Shown here: one piece after another, positions 51,264 through 59,496 of the stretch
Layout of the letters: every line of letters starts with the position of its first letter
How positions within the stretch are numbered: the stretch's first letter is position 1
Assembly: GCA_900548625.1 (NCBI GenBank)
Contig: URLO01000004.1
Location: forward strand, 16,640 to 80,639
Length of the DNA: 64,000 bases
Direction: 5' to 3'
Source: an uncultured Eubacteriales bacterium
Lineage (GTDB): Bacteria > Bacillota > Clostridia > Oscillospirales > Oscillospiraceae
Program-made: the position numbers and the translations under genes
Notes under the pieces: model-generated
Database searches by the model: none
The model's input: the letters and a program-made list of their open reading frames with translations, nothing else
What the model was told of the DNA's origin: nothing

Positions 51264-52081
51264 CAGCGGTTGCCTCCTTCCTTACGGTCGTTGTTGCGGT
51301 CGTTGTTGTAGCTTCTGCGCTCGCCATTGTACGGACGGCGCTCGCCATTGTCGTTTCTGCGGTCGCCATAGCGGCGATCACCACGGCGATCGTTCTGACG
51401 GCGGTCGCGGCGCTCGCGCTTTGCGGGCTCCGGATTCTCGGAACGAAGCGTGGAGTTGAGGACCTCGCCCTTGTACAGCCAGACCTTGCAGCCGACCTTG
51501 CCGTAAGTGGTGTTGGCCTCAGCGAAGCCGTAGTCGATGTCTGCGCGGATGGTCTGCAGGGGGATGGTGCCCTCGTGATAGCTCTCGCTGCGGGCGATCT
51601 CAGCGCCGCCGAGACGGCCGCCGCAGGTGCACTTGATGCCCTTTGCGCCGAGGCGGGTGGCACGCTGGATAGCCTGCTTCATCGCGCGGCGGAAGGAAAT
51701 TCTCTTCTCAAGCTGAGCCGCGATGTTCTCCGCGACGAGCTGTGCGTTCAGATCGGGGCTGCGGACCTCAACGATGTTGAGGGCAACGGTCTTGCCGAGC
51801 TTCTGCTCGATGGACTTGCGCAGCTTCTCAATGTCTTCGCCACCCTTGCCGATGATGACACCGGGGCGGGAGCAGTGAATGTTGATCTTGACCTTCGCGT
51901 TATCTCTTTCGATCTCGATCTTGGCGATACCGGCGGCATAGAGGGTGCTCTTGAGGTACTTGCGGATGTTGTAGTCCTCAACGATCAGATCACCGACTTT
52001 GTCCTCACGGGCATACCAGCGAGAGTCCCAGTCCTTGATTACGCCAACGCGCAATCCATGGGGATTAACTTTCTGTCCCAT
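51263..52081 (-). CDS. rpsC: Ribosomal protein S3 with long Arg/Asp/Asn-rich tail
   Basis: The 272-residue product begins MGQKVNPHGLRVGVIKDWDS and has the KH domain (GVIIGKGGEDIEKLRKSIE). The conserved part ends with KVWLYKGEVLN at about residue 210. A ~55-residue low-complexity tail of repeated RRDRRQNDRRGDRR and NGERR units follows; many S3 proteins end near 215-230. S3 guards the mRNA entry and has helicase activity. Confidence 0.97.
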   Translation of the reverse strand: MGQKVNPHGLRVGVIKDWDSRWYAREDKVGDLIVEDYNIRKYLKSTLYAAGIAKIEIERDNAKVKINIHCSRPGVIIGKGGEDIEKLRKSIEQKLGKTVALNIVEVRSPDLNAQLVAENIAAQLEKRISFRRAMKQAIQRATRLGAKGIKCTCGGRLGGAEIARSESYHEGTIPLQTIRADIDYGFAEANTTYGKVGCKVWLYKGEVLNSTLRSENPEPAKRERRDRRQNDRRGDRRYGDRRNDNGERRPYNGERRSYNNDRNNDRKEGGNR

Positions 52082-52094
52082 AGTAACCTCCTGC

Positions 52095-52430
52095 TTAAGC
52101 CTTCTCGCTCACACCGATGGTGATGTGAGTGGTTCTCTTCAGAATACGATTGAATCTGCCCTGTGCTCTGGGCATGCCGCGCTTGAGCGTGGGGCCCGGA
52201 TCTGCGAGCGCAGTGGAGACGTAGAGCTTGTCGGCGTCCATGCCGTGGTTGTTCTCTGCGTTTGCGATGGCGCTCTTGAGCAGCTTCAGCATGGGCTCGG
52301 AGGCAGCCTTGGGGGTCTGCATCAGATACGCAGCTGCGGTCTTAACGTCTTTTCCACGAATGAGGTCGCAAAGAATGACGACCTTGCGCGGAGAAATACG
52401 CAGGTATTTCAGATAAGCTTTTGCTTCCAT
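52095..52430 (-). CDS. rplV: Ribosomal protein L22
   Basis: The start at 52,430 gives MEAKAYLKYLRISPRKV and 111 residues, like other L22 proteins, with AAGGAGG 11 bp upstream. An earlier ATG at 52,451 overlaps the rpsS stop, but no ribosome site precedes it and it would encode the Shine-Dalgarno itself. L22 lines the exit tunnel. Confidence 0.95.
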   Translation of the reverse strand: MEAKAYLKYLRISPRKVVILCDLIRGKDVKTAAAYLMQTPKAASEPMLKLLKSAIANAENNHGMDADKLYVSTALADPGPTLKRGMPRAQGRFNRILKRTTHITIGVSEKA

Positions 52431-52450
52431 TTTCAGTGCGTCCTCCTTCA

Positions 52451-52726
52451 TTACGAATTGGTGGTCTTGCTGCCGGAGTGGCCGCGGAACGTTCTGGTGG
52501 GAACGAACTCGCCCAGCTTGTGGCCGACCATATCTTCGGTGATATAGACGGGCACATGACGGCGGCCGTCATGGACAGCGATGGTGTGACCAACAAAGGA
52601 GGGGAAAATGGTGGAGGCTCTGGACCAAGTCTTGAGGACCTTCTTTTCACCGGCCTTGTTCAGCTCTTCAACACGCTTGAAGAGTTCGGGCGCGACGAAC
52701 GGGCCTTTCTTAATGCTTCTGCTCAT
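52451..52726 (-). CDS. rpsS: Ribosomal protein S19
   Basis: The 91-residue product begins MSRSIKKGPFVAPELFKRVEELN and has IFPSFVGHTIAVHDGRRHVPVYITEDMVGHKLGEFVPTRTFRGH. S19 lies in the head near the A site. Confidence 0.98.
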   Translation of the reverse strand: MSRSIKKGPFVAPELFKRVEELNKAGEKKVLKTWSRASTIFPSFVGHTIAVHDGRRHVPVYITEDMVGHKLGEFVPTRTFRGHSGSKTTNS

Positions 52727-52738
52727 TTCTATTCCTCC

Positions 52739-53575
52739 TTACTTCGCGTTTCTACGCTTGAAGATATACTTGTTGGTGCGGTTCTTCGCCTTGCGGGTCT
52801 TCAGGCCCATTGCAGGCTTGCCCCACGGAGTCATAGGACCGGGATGGCCAACAGGAGACTTGCCTTCGCCGCCGCCGTGCGGGTGGTCGTTCGGGTTCAT
52901 GACGGAGCCGCGGACGGTCGGGCGGATGCCCATGTGACGGGTGCGGCCGGCCTTGCCGATGTGGACGTTCTCATGGTCGATGTTGCCGACCTGGCCGATG
53001 ACTGCGGTGCAGTTCATGCGGACGAGGCGGACTTCGCCGGAGGGCAGGCGGACCTGTGCAAGCTCTGCGTCCTTCGCCATCAGCTGTGCGGAGGTGCCGG
53101 CGGAGCGGACGAGCTGAGCGCCGCGGCCCGGATAGAGCTCGATGTTGTGGATGATGGTACCAACGGGGATGTTGGCGATGGGCAGGCAGTTGCCGGGCTT
53201 GATGTCAGCCGCGGCGGAAGCGACGATGACGTCGCCGGCCTTCAGGCCGACCGGAGCGAGGATATAGCGCAGCTCGCCGTCTTCGTACTTGACCAGAGCG
53301 ATGAACGCGCTGCGGTTGGGGTCGTACTCAAGACGCTGCACGGTAGCCGGCATTTCCAGCTTGTCGCGGCGGAAGTCGATGATGCGGTACTTGCGCTTGT
53401 TGCCGCCGCCATGATGACGGACAGTGATACGACCGTAGCTGTTGCGGCCGCCCTTCTTCTTGACGGTCTCGAGCAGGCTGCGCTCGGGCTTTGCCTTTTT
53501 GTCTACGCCGTCGAAGGCAGAAACGGTCATGTTTCTTCTCGACGGGGTATACGGCTTAAAAGATTTGATCGCCAT
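52739..53575 (-). CDS. rplB: Ribosomal protein L2
   Basis: The 278-residue product has GRITVRHHGGGNKRKYRIIDFRR and the C-terminal GSVMNPNDHPHGGGEGKSPVGHPGPMTPWGKP containing the conserved His of the peptidyl-transferase region. Confidence 0.98.
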   Translation of the reverse strand: MAIKSFKPYTPSRRNMTVSAFDGVDKKAKPERSLLETVKKKGGRNSYGRITVRHHGGGNKRKYRIIDFRRDKLEMPATVQRLEYDPNRSAFIALVKYEDGELRYILAPVGLKAGDVIVASAAADIKPGNCLPIANIPVGTIIHNIELYPGRGAQLVRSAGTSAQLMAKDAELAQVRLPSGEVRLVRMNCTAVIGQVGNIDHENVHIGKAGRTRHMGIRPTVRGSVMNPNDHPHGGGEGKSPVGHPGPMTPWGKPAMGLKTRKAKNRTNKYIFKRRNAK

Positions 53576-53600
53576 ATTGCGTTACACTCCTTCTCTTTGA

Positions 53601-53897
53601 TTAGACCATGCCTTCAAAGAACTCAATGGTCTTGGAATCAGCAGTCAGCTTGACCATTGCCTTCTTGTAGCTGGCACGGCGGCCGGCGGGAGCGGCGCCC
53701 TGCCGCTTTTCCTTGCCTTCCATGCGGATGGTGTTGACTTTCTCGACCTTCACACCGAAGATCTCCTCGATCGCCTTCTTGATCTCGATCTTGTTGGCAT
53801 CGACGGCGACTTTGAAGACGTACTTCTTCTCGTCAGCCTCTTCCATGGACTGTTCGGTGATGACGGGCTTGATAATGATGTCGTATGCGGTCTTCAT
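53601..53897 (-). CDS. rplW: Ribosomal protein L23
   Basis: The 98-residue product has IIIKPVITEQSMEEADEKKYVFKVAVDANKIEIKKAIEEIFGVKVEKVNT. L23 sits at the tunnel exit and docks chaperones and SRP. The start overlaps the rplD stop by one base (TAATG). Confidence 0.98.
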   Translation of the reverse strand: MKTAYDIIIKPVITEQSMEEADEKKYVFKVAVDANKIEIKKAIEEIFGVKVEKVNTIRMEGKEKRQGAAPAGRRASYKKAMVKLTADSKTIEFFEGMV

Positions 53898-54517
53898 TAT
53901 GCGAACACCTCCTCGATCTTTGCCAGAGCAGCCTTATCAACGACGAGCTTCTGAGCGTTCAGGATGTCGTAGACGTTGATGAGGTTAGCGAATGTAACCA
54001 GAATGCCGGGGATGTTGGCAGCGCTCTTGACGACGATGGCGTCGTTCTCAGCGGTGACAACCAGAGCCTTGCCGGTAACGCCGACGGCGTTCAGGAAGGT
54101 CTTGAAGGTCTTGGTCTTGATGGAGTCCATCTTGATCTCGTCGATCACAACGATGTTCTCAGAGGCAGCCTTGTCGGACAGGACCGACTTCATGGCAAGT
54201 CTCTTGACCTTCTTGTTCAGCGTGTAGCTGTAGTCGCGGGGCTTCGGTGCGAACACGATGCCGCCGTGCGTCCACTGCGGAGCGCGGATGGAGCCCTGAC
54301 GGGCGCGGCCGGTGCCCTTCTGGCGCCACGGCTTGATGCCGCCGCCGGAGACCTCAGCGCGGGTAAGAGCACTCTGCGTGCCCTGACGGCAGTTGGCGAG
54401 GTGGTTCTTGACTACGTCGTGCACAACAGCCTCGTTGGGTTCAATACCGAAAACAGCATCAGAGAGCGTAATCTCGCCGACCTGCTTACCAGCCATATCA
54501 AAAACTTTCGTCTGCAT
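53897..54517 (-). CDS. rplD: Ribosomal protein L4
   Basis: The 206-residue product has the tunnel loop VSGGGIKPWRQKGTGRARQGSIRAPQWTHGG (about residues 57-87). In other bacteria L4 can also repress the S10 operon by binding its leader. It lies 16 bp after rplC. Confidence 0.98.
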   Translation of the reverse strand: MQTKVFDMAGKQVGEITLSDAVFGIEPNEAVVHDVVKNHLANCRQGTQSALTRAEVSGGGIKPWRQKGTGRARQGSIRAPQWTHGGIVFAPKPRDYSYTLNKKVKRLAMKSVLSDKAASENIVVIDEIKMDSIKTKTFKTFLNAVGVTGKALVVTAENDAIVVKSAANIPGILVTFANLINVYDILNAQKLVVDKAALAKIEEVFA

Positions 54518-54533
54518 GATTTACTCTCCTCTC

Positions 54534-55265
54534 TCAGCGATTTCTTGCCGAAGCCTTCTGCGGGTTGGTACGTGCGGAAGCCTTCTGCGGGTTGATGCTG
54601 GCGTTGGCTGCGTTGCCCTTTTCCTTGAAGTTCTTGACAGTGTTCTTCAGATAAACAATGCCGCCCTTCGGGCCGGGGATCGCGCCGCGGACAACGATCA
54701 TGTTGAGCTCCTCGTCGACCTTGACGATGTCGAGGTTCTCAACGGTGACCTGCTCATTGCCCATCTGACCAGCGCCGTGGTGTCCCTTGAAGATACGGCT
54801 GGGGGAAGAGGTGGAGCCCATGGAGCCTGCCTGACGATGGACCGGGCCGCCGCCGTGGGTCATCGGGGTGCGATGGCCGCCGCAGCGCTTGACCGGGCCT
54901 TCATAGCCGTGGCCCTTGCTGACGCCGGTGACGTCGATCTTGTCACCGACTGCGAAAACGCTGGCGGTGATGACGTCGCCGACGTTCTTCTCTTCTGCCT
55001 TCTCGATTCTGAATTCCTTCAGATGCTTCTTCATAGCGACGTCGGCCTTCTTCAGATGGCCGGCTTCCGGCTTGGACAGCTTGGATTCCTTAACGTCCTC
55101 GTAGCCGAGCTGGATGGCGGAGTAGCCGTCTTTTTCGGTGGTCTTCTTCTGTGTCACGACGCAGGGGCCTGCCTCGATGACGGTCACAGGGATGACCTTG
55201 CCGCTCTCATCGAAAATCTGGGTCATGCCCACTTTTTTGCCGATGATCGCTTTCTGCATTTTCAT
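54534..55265 (-). CDS. rplC: Ribosomal protein L3 with duplicated C-terminal tail
   Basis: The 243-residue product has AIIGKKVGMTQIFDESGKVIPVTVIEAGPC and GGGPVHRQAGSMGSTSSPSRIFKGHHGAGQMG. The extreme C-terminus carries NPQKASAR twice in tandem, beyond the usual L3 end. Two ATGs (55,265 and 55,259) are possible starts. Confidence 0.97.
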   Translation of the reverse strand: MKMQKAIIGKKVGMTQIFDESGKVIPVTVIEAGPCVVTQKKTTEKDGYSAIQLGYEDVKESKLSKPEAGHLKKADVAMKKHLKEFRIEKAEEKNVGDVITASVFAVGDKIDVTGVSKGHGYEGPVKRCGGHRTPMTHGGGPVHRQAGSMGSTSSPSRIFKGHHGAGQMGNEQVTVENLDIVKVDEELNMIVVRGAIPGPKGGIVYLKNTVKNFKEKGNAANASINPQKASARTNPQKASARNR

Positions 55266-55395
55266 GTGATTTCCTCCTAATTTAAGGTTATTGGTTGAAC
55301 GACTTGCGCATTGGGACGCATTGGTCGGTCAACATGACCCGTCCGTCCTCTTTTGCGACGAACCGTGGCGGGCTGCTGTAATATATAAGGTATAA

Positions 55396-55707
55396 TTACA
55401 GCTTTATCTCAATCTCAACACCGGCGGGAAGGTCGAGGCTCATGAGAGCTTCCACAGTCTTCTGATTGGGGTTGAGAATATCGATCAGTCTCTTGTGCGT
55501 TCTGCGCTCGAACTGCTCACGGGAGTCCTTATACTTGTGAACAGCGCGAAGGATGGTGACGACTTCCTTCTTGGTGGGCAGGGGGATGGGGCCGGAGACG
55601 GAAGCGCCGTTGCGCTTGGCGGTCTCGACGATCTTCTCTGCACTCGCGTCGATGAGCTGATGATCATAAGCCTTCAGGCGAATTCTGATCATTTCCTGTT
55701 TTGCCAT
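55396..55707 (-). CDS. rpsJ: Ribosomal protein S10
   Basis: The 103-residue product has MIRIRLKAYDHQLIDASAEKIVETAKRNGASVSGPIPLPTKKEVVTILR and the RTHKRLIDILNPN loop. It is the first gene of the operon. AAGGAGG lies before the ATG. A 130 bp space without a gene separates it from rplC. Confidence 0.98.
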   Translation of the reverse strand: MAKQEMIRIRLKAYDHQLIDASAEKIVETAKRNGASVSGPIPLPTKKEVVTILRAVHKYKDSREQFERRTHKRLIDILNPNQKTVEALMSLDLPAGVEIEIKL

Positions 55708-55802
55708 GTTTGTGTTCCTCCTTGAATCACGTACTCAGTTTTCTGTGTCTCTGGGTACGGTCGGGATTCCGTATACGCTAAGCCGTGCGTATCATTCCGC
55801 AC

Positions 55803-55831
55803 CATGAAAAAAGACCGACGTTGTCGGCCTT
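55803..55831 (-). terminator. Attenuator hairpin in the S10 operon leader
   Basis: On the minus strand GGCCGAC pairs with GTCGGTC around AAC, followed by TTTTTTC. It lies between the promoter and rpsJ, so it would stop part of the transcripts before the operon and can serve as a control point. Confidence 0.7.
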
Positions 55832-55980
55832 GTTCCACTGCGGCGATATACGCTGCATAGGACTCCCAGCCGCCCGATGACCGGACATACTCCGCAGAAG
55901 TTACCGTCCAGGACGCAATCTCCTGCATCATCGCATTGACACGCGTGGTAGCGTTGCTACCCCCATTCGCGCGCCTTAGT

Positions 55981-56009
55981 ATCATATAATAAAACCCCCT
56001 CAGTGTCAA
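55981..56009 (-). promoter_or_regulatory. Promoter of the S10-spc-alpha operon
   Basis: On the minus strand TTGACA (56,009-56,004) and TATGAT (55,986-55,981) are 17 bp apart, a near-consensus sigma-A promoter about 270 bp before rpsJ. The TTGACA is inside the loop of the proS terminator stem. Confidence 0.78.
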
Positions 56010-56019
56010 GGGGGTTTTG
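55993..56019 (-). terminator. Terminator stem of proS
   Basis: AAAACCCCCT pairs with (A)GGGGGTTTT around a loop containing TTGACAC. On the minus strand the stem runs into TTTTATTAT. It overlaps the S10 promoter. Confidence 0.65.
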
Positions 56020-56168
56020 AATATTTTTCATAAAATCTGCTCGATTTTTTCGGCGTTTCGGAGAATTTCTCCGCCGCAGCCGCTTTTCGCCGGAAAACGC
56101 ACCGCTTTGCACGTCTAAAATGCGCTTTTTCCGCGTTTTTCAGGAGACAGCAGCGCAGCAGAAATAAT

Positions 56169-56378
56169 GTGAGATTTTGCCGCAGGTCAACGTTTGCGGG
56201 GCGACGACATACTCTCTGTATTTCGAGCCCCCAAACGGCAGAGATGCGGCAAAAGATCCGCTTTTTCGCTGCGCACCGCTGAGAACGTGAGATTTTGCCG
56301 CAGGTCAACGTTTGCGGGGCGACGACATACTTTCTGTATTTCAAGCCCCCAAACGGCAGAGATGCGGCAAAAGATCCG
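56169..56378. repeat. Tandem 92-nt hairpin units next to proS
   Basis: Two copies (56,169-56,260 and 56,287-56,378) differ at only two positions. Each folds on itself: GATTTTGCCGCA with TGCGGCAAAAGATC, then CGTTTG-GGGGC with GCCCCCAAACG. The two differences are C to T in one inner arm and G to A in the facing arm, so pairing is kept (CTC/GAG versus CTT/AAG). The second unit begins 4 bp past the proS stop. Confidence 0.75.
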
Positions 56379-56381
56379 TTC

Positions 56382-57818
56382 TCAGTATGCAACGCCCCAG
56401 TAGATCATCTTCTTCGCCGCTCTGCCGCAGATCGGGCAGACGTCGTCGAGATGCTCCTGCTCAAGCGGCATGCAGCGGGAGGACATGCCGGCTTCTTCCT
56501 TCATTTTCATTTCGCAGTCGAGCTCGCCGCACCACATGGTCTTGATGAAGCCGCCATGCGCCTGCTGGAGCTGTTTGGCCTCGTCGAGGGAGTGGGCTTC
56601 GAAGATGTGCTCGTCGAGGTTGCGCTTGGCCTTGTCGAACATGCCTTTCTGGACAAGTTCGAGCTGCTCGGCAACGGCGGATTCGAGGTTTTCGAGGGAG
56701 ACGACCGTTTTTTCGCCGTCATTGCGGCGGACAAGAACGCACTGGCCGGCTTCGATGTCGCGGGGGCCGATCTCGACGCGGACGGGAACGCCCTTCATTT
56801 CATACTGGGCGCACTTCCAGCCCATGGAGTTGTCGGAATCGTCGAGCTTGACGCGCACGCCGGCCTTGAGGAGGCGCGCTTTCAGCTCCTCTGCCTTTTC
56901 CAGAACGCCTGCCTTGTGCATGGCAACGGGAAGAACGATGACCTGGATGGGGGCGATCTTGGGCGGCAGGACGAGGCCGTTGTTGTCACCATGGGCCATG
57001 ATGACGGCGCCGATCATGCGGGTGGTGGAGCCCCAGGAGGTCTGGAAGGGATACTGGAGCTTGTTGTCTCGGCCGGTGAAGGTCACGTTGTAGGCACGGG
57101 AGAACTTGTCGCCGAAGTAGTGGCTGGTCGCGCCCTGAAGGGCCTTGTGATCCTTCATGAGGCATTCGACAGTGTAGGTTGCTTCGGCGCCGGCGAACTT
57201 TTCCTTTTCGGTCTTCTGACCGGGGACGACAGGGATGGCGAGGACGTTCTCAAAGAAGTCCGCGTAGCAGCGGAGCTGCTGCTCGGTCTCATGCTGCGCT
57301 TCCTCGGCGGTCTCATGGATGGTGTGGCCCTCCTGCCACCAGAACTCTCTGGAACGCAGGAACGGACGGGTGGTCTTTTCCCAGCGGATGACGGAGCACC
57401 ACTGATTGTAGAGCATCGGCAGCTCACGGTAGGTCTGGAGCACTCTCGACCAGTGATCGCAGAACATCGTCTCGGAGGTCGGACGGAAGGCCAGACGCTC
57501 CTCCAGCTTTTCGCTGCCGCCCATCGTGACCCATGCGACCTCGGGGGCAAAGCCGTTTACAAGCTCGCCCTCTTTTTTCAGCAGGCTCTCGGGGATCAGG
57601 ACCGGCATCGCCACATTTTCATGGCCGGTCTTTTTGAACTCAGCGTCCATGATGCTCTGAATGTTTTCCCAGATGGCGTAGCCATACGGGCGCAGAATGG
57701 TAAAGCCCTTCACGCTGGCATACTCGACCAGCTCCGCCTTGCGGCAGATATCCGTATACCACTGCGCAAAATCGACCTCCATATCGGTGATCTGTTCCAC
57801 TTTTTTCTCTTTCGCCAT
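56382..57818 (-). CDS. proS: Prolyl-tRNA synthetase, ProS (archaeal/eukaryote-like) type
   Basis: The start at 57,818 (MAKEKKVEQITDMEVDFAQWYTD) follows GGGAGG; ten further upstream codons lack a site. The 478-residue enzyme has the class II motifs LAFRPTSETMFCDHWS, IRWEKTTRPFLRSREFWWQEGHT and GSTTRMIGAVIMAHGDNNGLVLPP. It has no editing insertion between motifs 2 and 3, and a zinc-like C-terminal domain (CPICGRAAKKMIYWGVAY), marking the ProS-type. It charges tRNA(Pro). A freestanding Ala-tRNA(Pro) deacylase in this window complements the missing editing function. Confidence 0.96.
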   Translation of the reverse strand: MAKEKKVEQITDMEVDFAQWYTDICRKAELVEYASVKGFTILRPYGYAIWENIQSIMDAEFKKTGHENVAMPVLIPESLLKKEGELVNGFAPEVAWVTMGGSEKLEERLAFRPTSETMFCDHWSRVLQTYRELPMLYNQWCSVIRWEKTTRPFLRSREFWWQEGHTIHETAEEAQHETEQQLRCYADFFENVLAIPVVPGQKTEKEKFAGAEATYTVECLMKDHKALQGATSHYFGDKFSRAYNVTFTGRDNKLQYPFQTSWGSTTRMIGAVIMAHGDNNGLVLPPKIAPIQVIVLPVAMHKAGVLEKAEELKARLLKAGVRVKLDDSDNSMGWKCAQYEMKGVPVRVEIGPRDIEAGQCVLVRRNDGEKTVVSLENLESAVAEQLELVQKGMFDKAKRNLDEHIFEAHSLDEAKQLQQAHGGFIKTMWCGELDCEMKMKEEAGMSSRCMPLEQEHLDDVCPICGRAAKKMIYWGVAY

Positions 57819-57923
57819 AACACAACTTCCTCCCGGAATGGTTTTCATATCAACATTCCTATTCTATCACATTTGTCAATCCCTTCGGCATAAAATGGAG
57901 TACCTTATCTGAGGGGGTTTTCC

Positions 57924-58091
57924 ATGCCCGATTTCACGATCGTTCTCGACCCGTCCACCGCACAGTTCTACCGCCGCGTGGCGCAGTCTGCGGGGCTTTG
58001 CACCGAGCAGGTGCTCGCCGACGCGCTGTTCAAGCTCGCGGGAGAGCTGGCGCTGGAATCGCTCGCCGCCAAGCGGCGCGACTTAGGATAG
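57924..58091 (+). CDS. Small hypothetical protein, 55 aa
   Basis: GAGGGGG lies 7 bp before the ATG. The product MPDFTIVLDPSTAQFYRRVA to AAKRRDLG is soluble and largely helical, with one Cys. No family is recognised; a ribbon-helix-helix or antitoxin-like role is possible from the size but unsupported. It is divergent from proS. Confidence 0.55.
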   Translation: MPDFTIVLDPSTAQFYRRVAQSAGLCTEQVLADALFKLAGELALESLAAKRRDLG

Positions 58092-58230
58092 CCGCCGGCG
58101 CTTCCTTAAATTTTTGTTCAGATTCCCGCGCATCCAAAATACGGCATTGTATTTTTCCGCCGGTTTTGCTATATTATAATGTATTGCGGCTGCGGCCGCA
58201 GAAAACCGGCAAATTCAGCGAGGTACTACC

Positions 58231-59451
58231 ATGAAATCCATTCGTGATCTTTATAAGATCGGCAAAGGTCCGTCCAGCTCTCATACGATGGGCCCGTCCA
58301 GAGCGGCGGAGCTGTTCCGCTCCGAAACTCCGGACGCAGAGCGCTATGAGGTCGTGCTTTACGGCTCTCTCTCCAAAACCGGCGTCGGCCACGGCACTGA
58401 CCGCGTCATCCGCGATGTTTTTGCACCGAAGGACGTGCAGATCATTTTCTCCGAGTCCGACCCCGCCGACCTCAAGCATCCGAACACGCTTGACCTCAGC
58501 GCCTTCCGCGGCGCGGAGAAGATCGGGTTTATGCGCGTTGAGTCCATCGGCGGCGGTGACATCATCGTTGAGGGCCGTCCCGGACTCGAACCGCCCGAGG
58601 TCTATCCGGAAAACTCGTTTGCGGAGATCGCGCAGTTCTGCGCGTGGCGCGGCGTCAGCCTGCCCGAATACGTCGAGCTCAACGAGGGCCCCGAGATCCG
58701 TACCTTCCTCAAGGGCGTCTGGGACGCCATGCGGCAGGAGGTTCGTGACGGCTTGACCGCAGAAGGCGTGCTCCCCGGCGGGCTCAATGTCCAGCGCAAG
58801 GCAAAATATCTGCTCGAGCGCACGCATCAGGTCGATATTCCGCAGGTGCGTGAGCTGCAGCAGGTCTGCGCCTACGCCTTTGCCGCCGCCGAGCAGAACG
58901 CCGACAACGGCACCATCGTCACCGCGCCCACCTGCGGAAGCTGCGGCGTGCTGCCTGCCGTTCTTGTGTACCTGCAGGATAAATACAAATTCTCCGACGA
59001 CAAGATCGCCGAGGCCCTGAGCGTCGCGGGTCTGTTCGGCTGTCTCATCAAGCGCAACGCCTCCGTCTCCGGCGCCGAGTGCGGCTGTCAGGCCGAGATC
59101 GGCTCAGCCTGCTCGATGGCAGCCGCCGCCATGAGCCAGCTCATGGGACTGAGCATTCAGGAGATCGAATACTCTGCCGAGATCGCGATGGAGCACCATC
59201 TCGGCCTCACCTGCGACCCCATCTGCGGTCTGGTGCAGATCCCCTGCATCGAGCGCAACGCCGTTGCCGCCAAGCGCGCCATCGACGCCTCGAATCTTGC
59301 GCACATGCTGGTCGGCACGCGCACCATCTCGTTTGACATGGTCGTGCGCACGATGTATGAGACCGGCAGAAGCATCAACAAGGCCTTCCGTGAGACGAGT
59401 GAGGGCGGCCTTGCCAAGCTTTACAGCCGCCGCGCACCCATCGGTTCGTAA
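58231..59451 (+). CDS. sdaA: L-serine ammonia-lyase, iron-sulfur, single chain
   Basis: The 406-residue product begins MKSIRDLYKIGKGPSSSHTMGPSRAAELF, the beta-domain signature. It goes on to the alpha part with APTCGSCGVLPA, SVSGAECGCQAEIGSACSMAAAA and GLTCDPICGLVQIPCIERN, whose cysteines bind a 4Fe-4S cluster. It deaminates serine to pyruvate. Both halves, often split as SdaAA and SdaAB, are in one chain here. A TATAAT lies about 55 bp upstream and a strong terminator follows. Confidence 0.92.
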   Translation: MKSIRDLYKIGKGPSSSHTMGPSRAAELFRSETPDAERYEVVLYGSLSKTGVGHGTDRVIRDVFAPKDVQIIFSESDPADLKHPNTLDLSAFRGAEKIGFMRVESIGGGDIIVEGRPGLEPPEVYPENSFAEIAQFCAWRGVSLPEYVELNEGPEIRTFLKGVWDAMRQEVRDGLTAEGVLPGGLNVQRKAKYLLERTHQVDIPQVRELQQVCAYAFAAAEQNADNGTIVTAPTCGSCGVLPAVLVYLQDKYKFSDDKIAEALSVAGLFGCLIKRNASVSGAECGCQAEIGSACSMAAAAMSQLMGLSIQEIEYSAEIAMEHHLGLTCDPICGLVQIPCIERNAVAAKRAIDASNLAHMLVGTRTISFDMVVRTMYETGRSINKAFRETSEGGLAKLYSRRAPIGS

Positions 59452-59454
59452 TCG

Positions 59455-59489
59455 AAAATGCCATCCTGCGATGCAGGATGGCATTTTTT
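59455..59489 (+). terminator. Terminator of sdaA
   Basis: AATGCCATCCTGC pairs with GCAGGATGGCATT, followed by TTTT. The stem also serves the converging minus-strand gene, whose side has AAAA before it. Confidence 0.85.
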
Positions 59490-59496
59490 CGTCTTT

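Noticed and set aside
55689..56009. 106-codon frame in the S10 leader
   Set aside because: It begins within the terminator/promoter stem, reads through the attenuator and overlaps the rpsJ start; no ribosome site supports it.
56006..56392. 128-codon minus-strand frame across the tandem repeats after proS
   Set aside because: It repeats itself because the DNA repeats, has no ribosome site and starts inside proS; the units are better explained as structured repeats.
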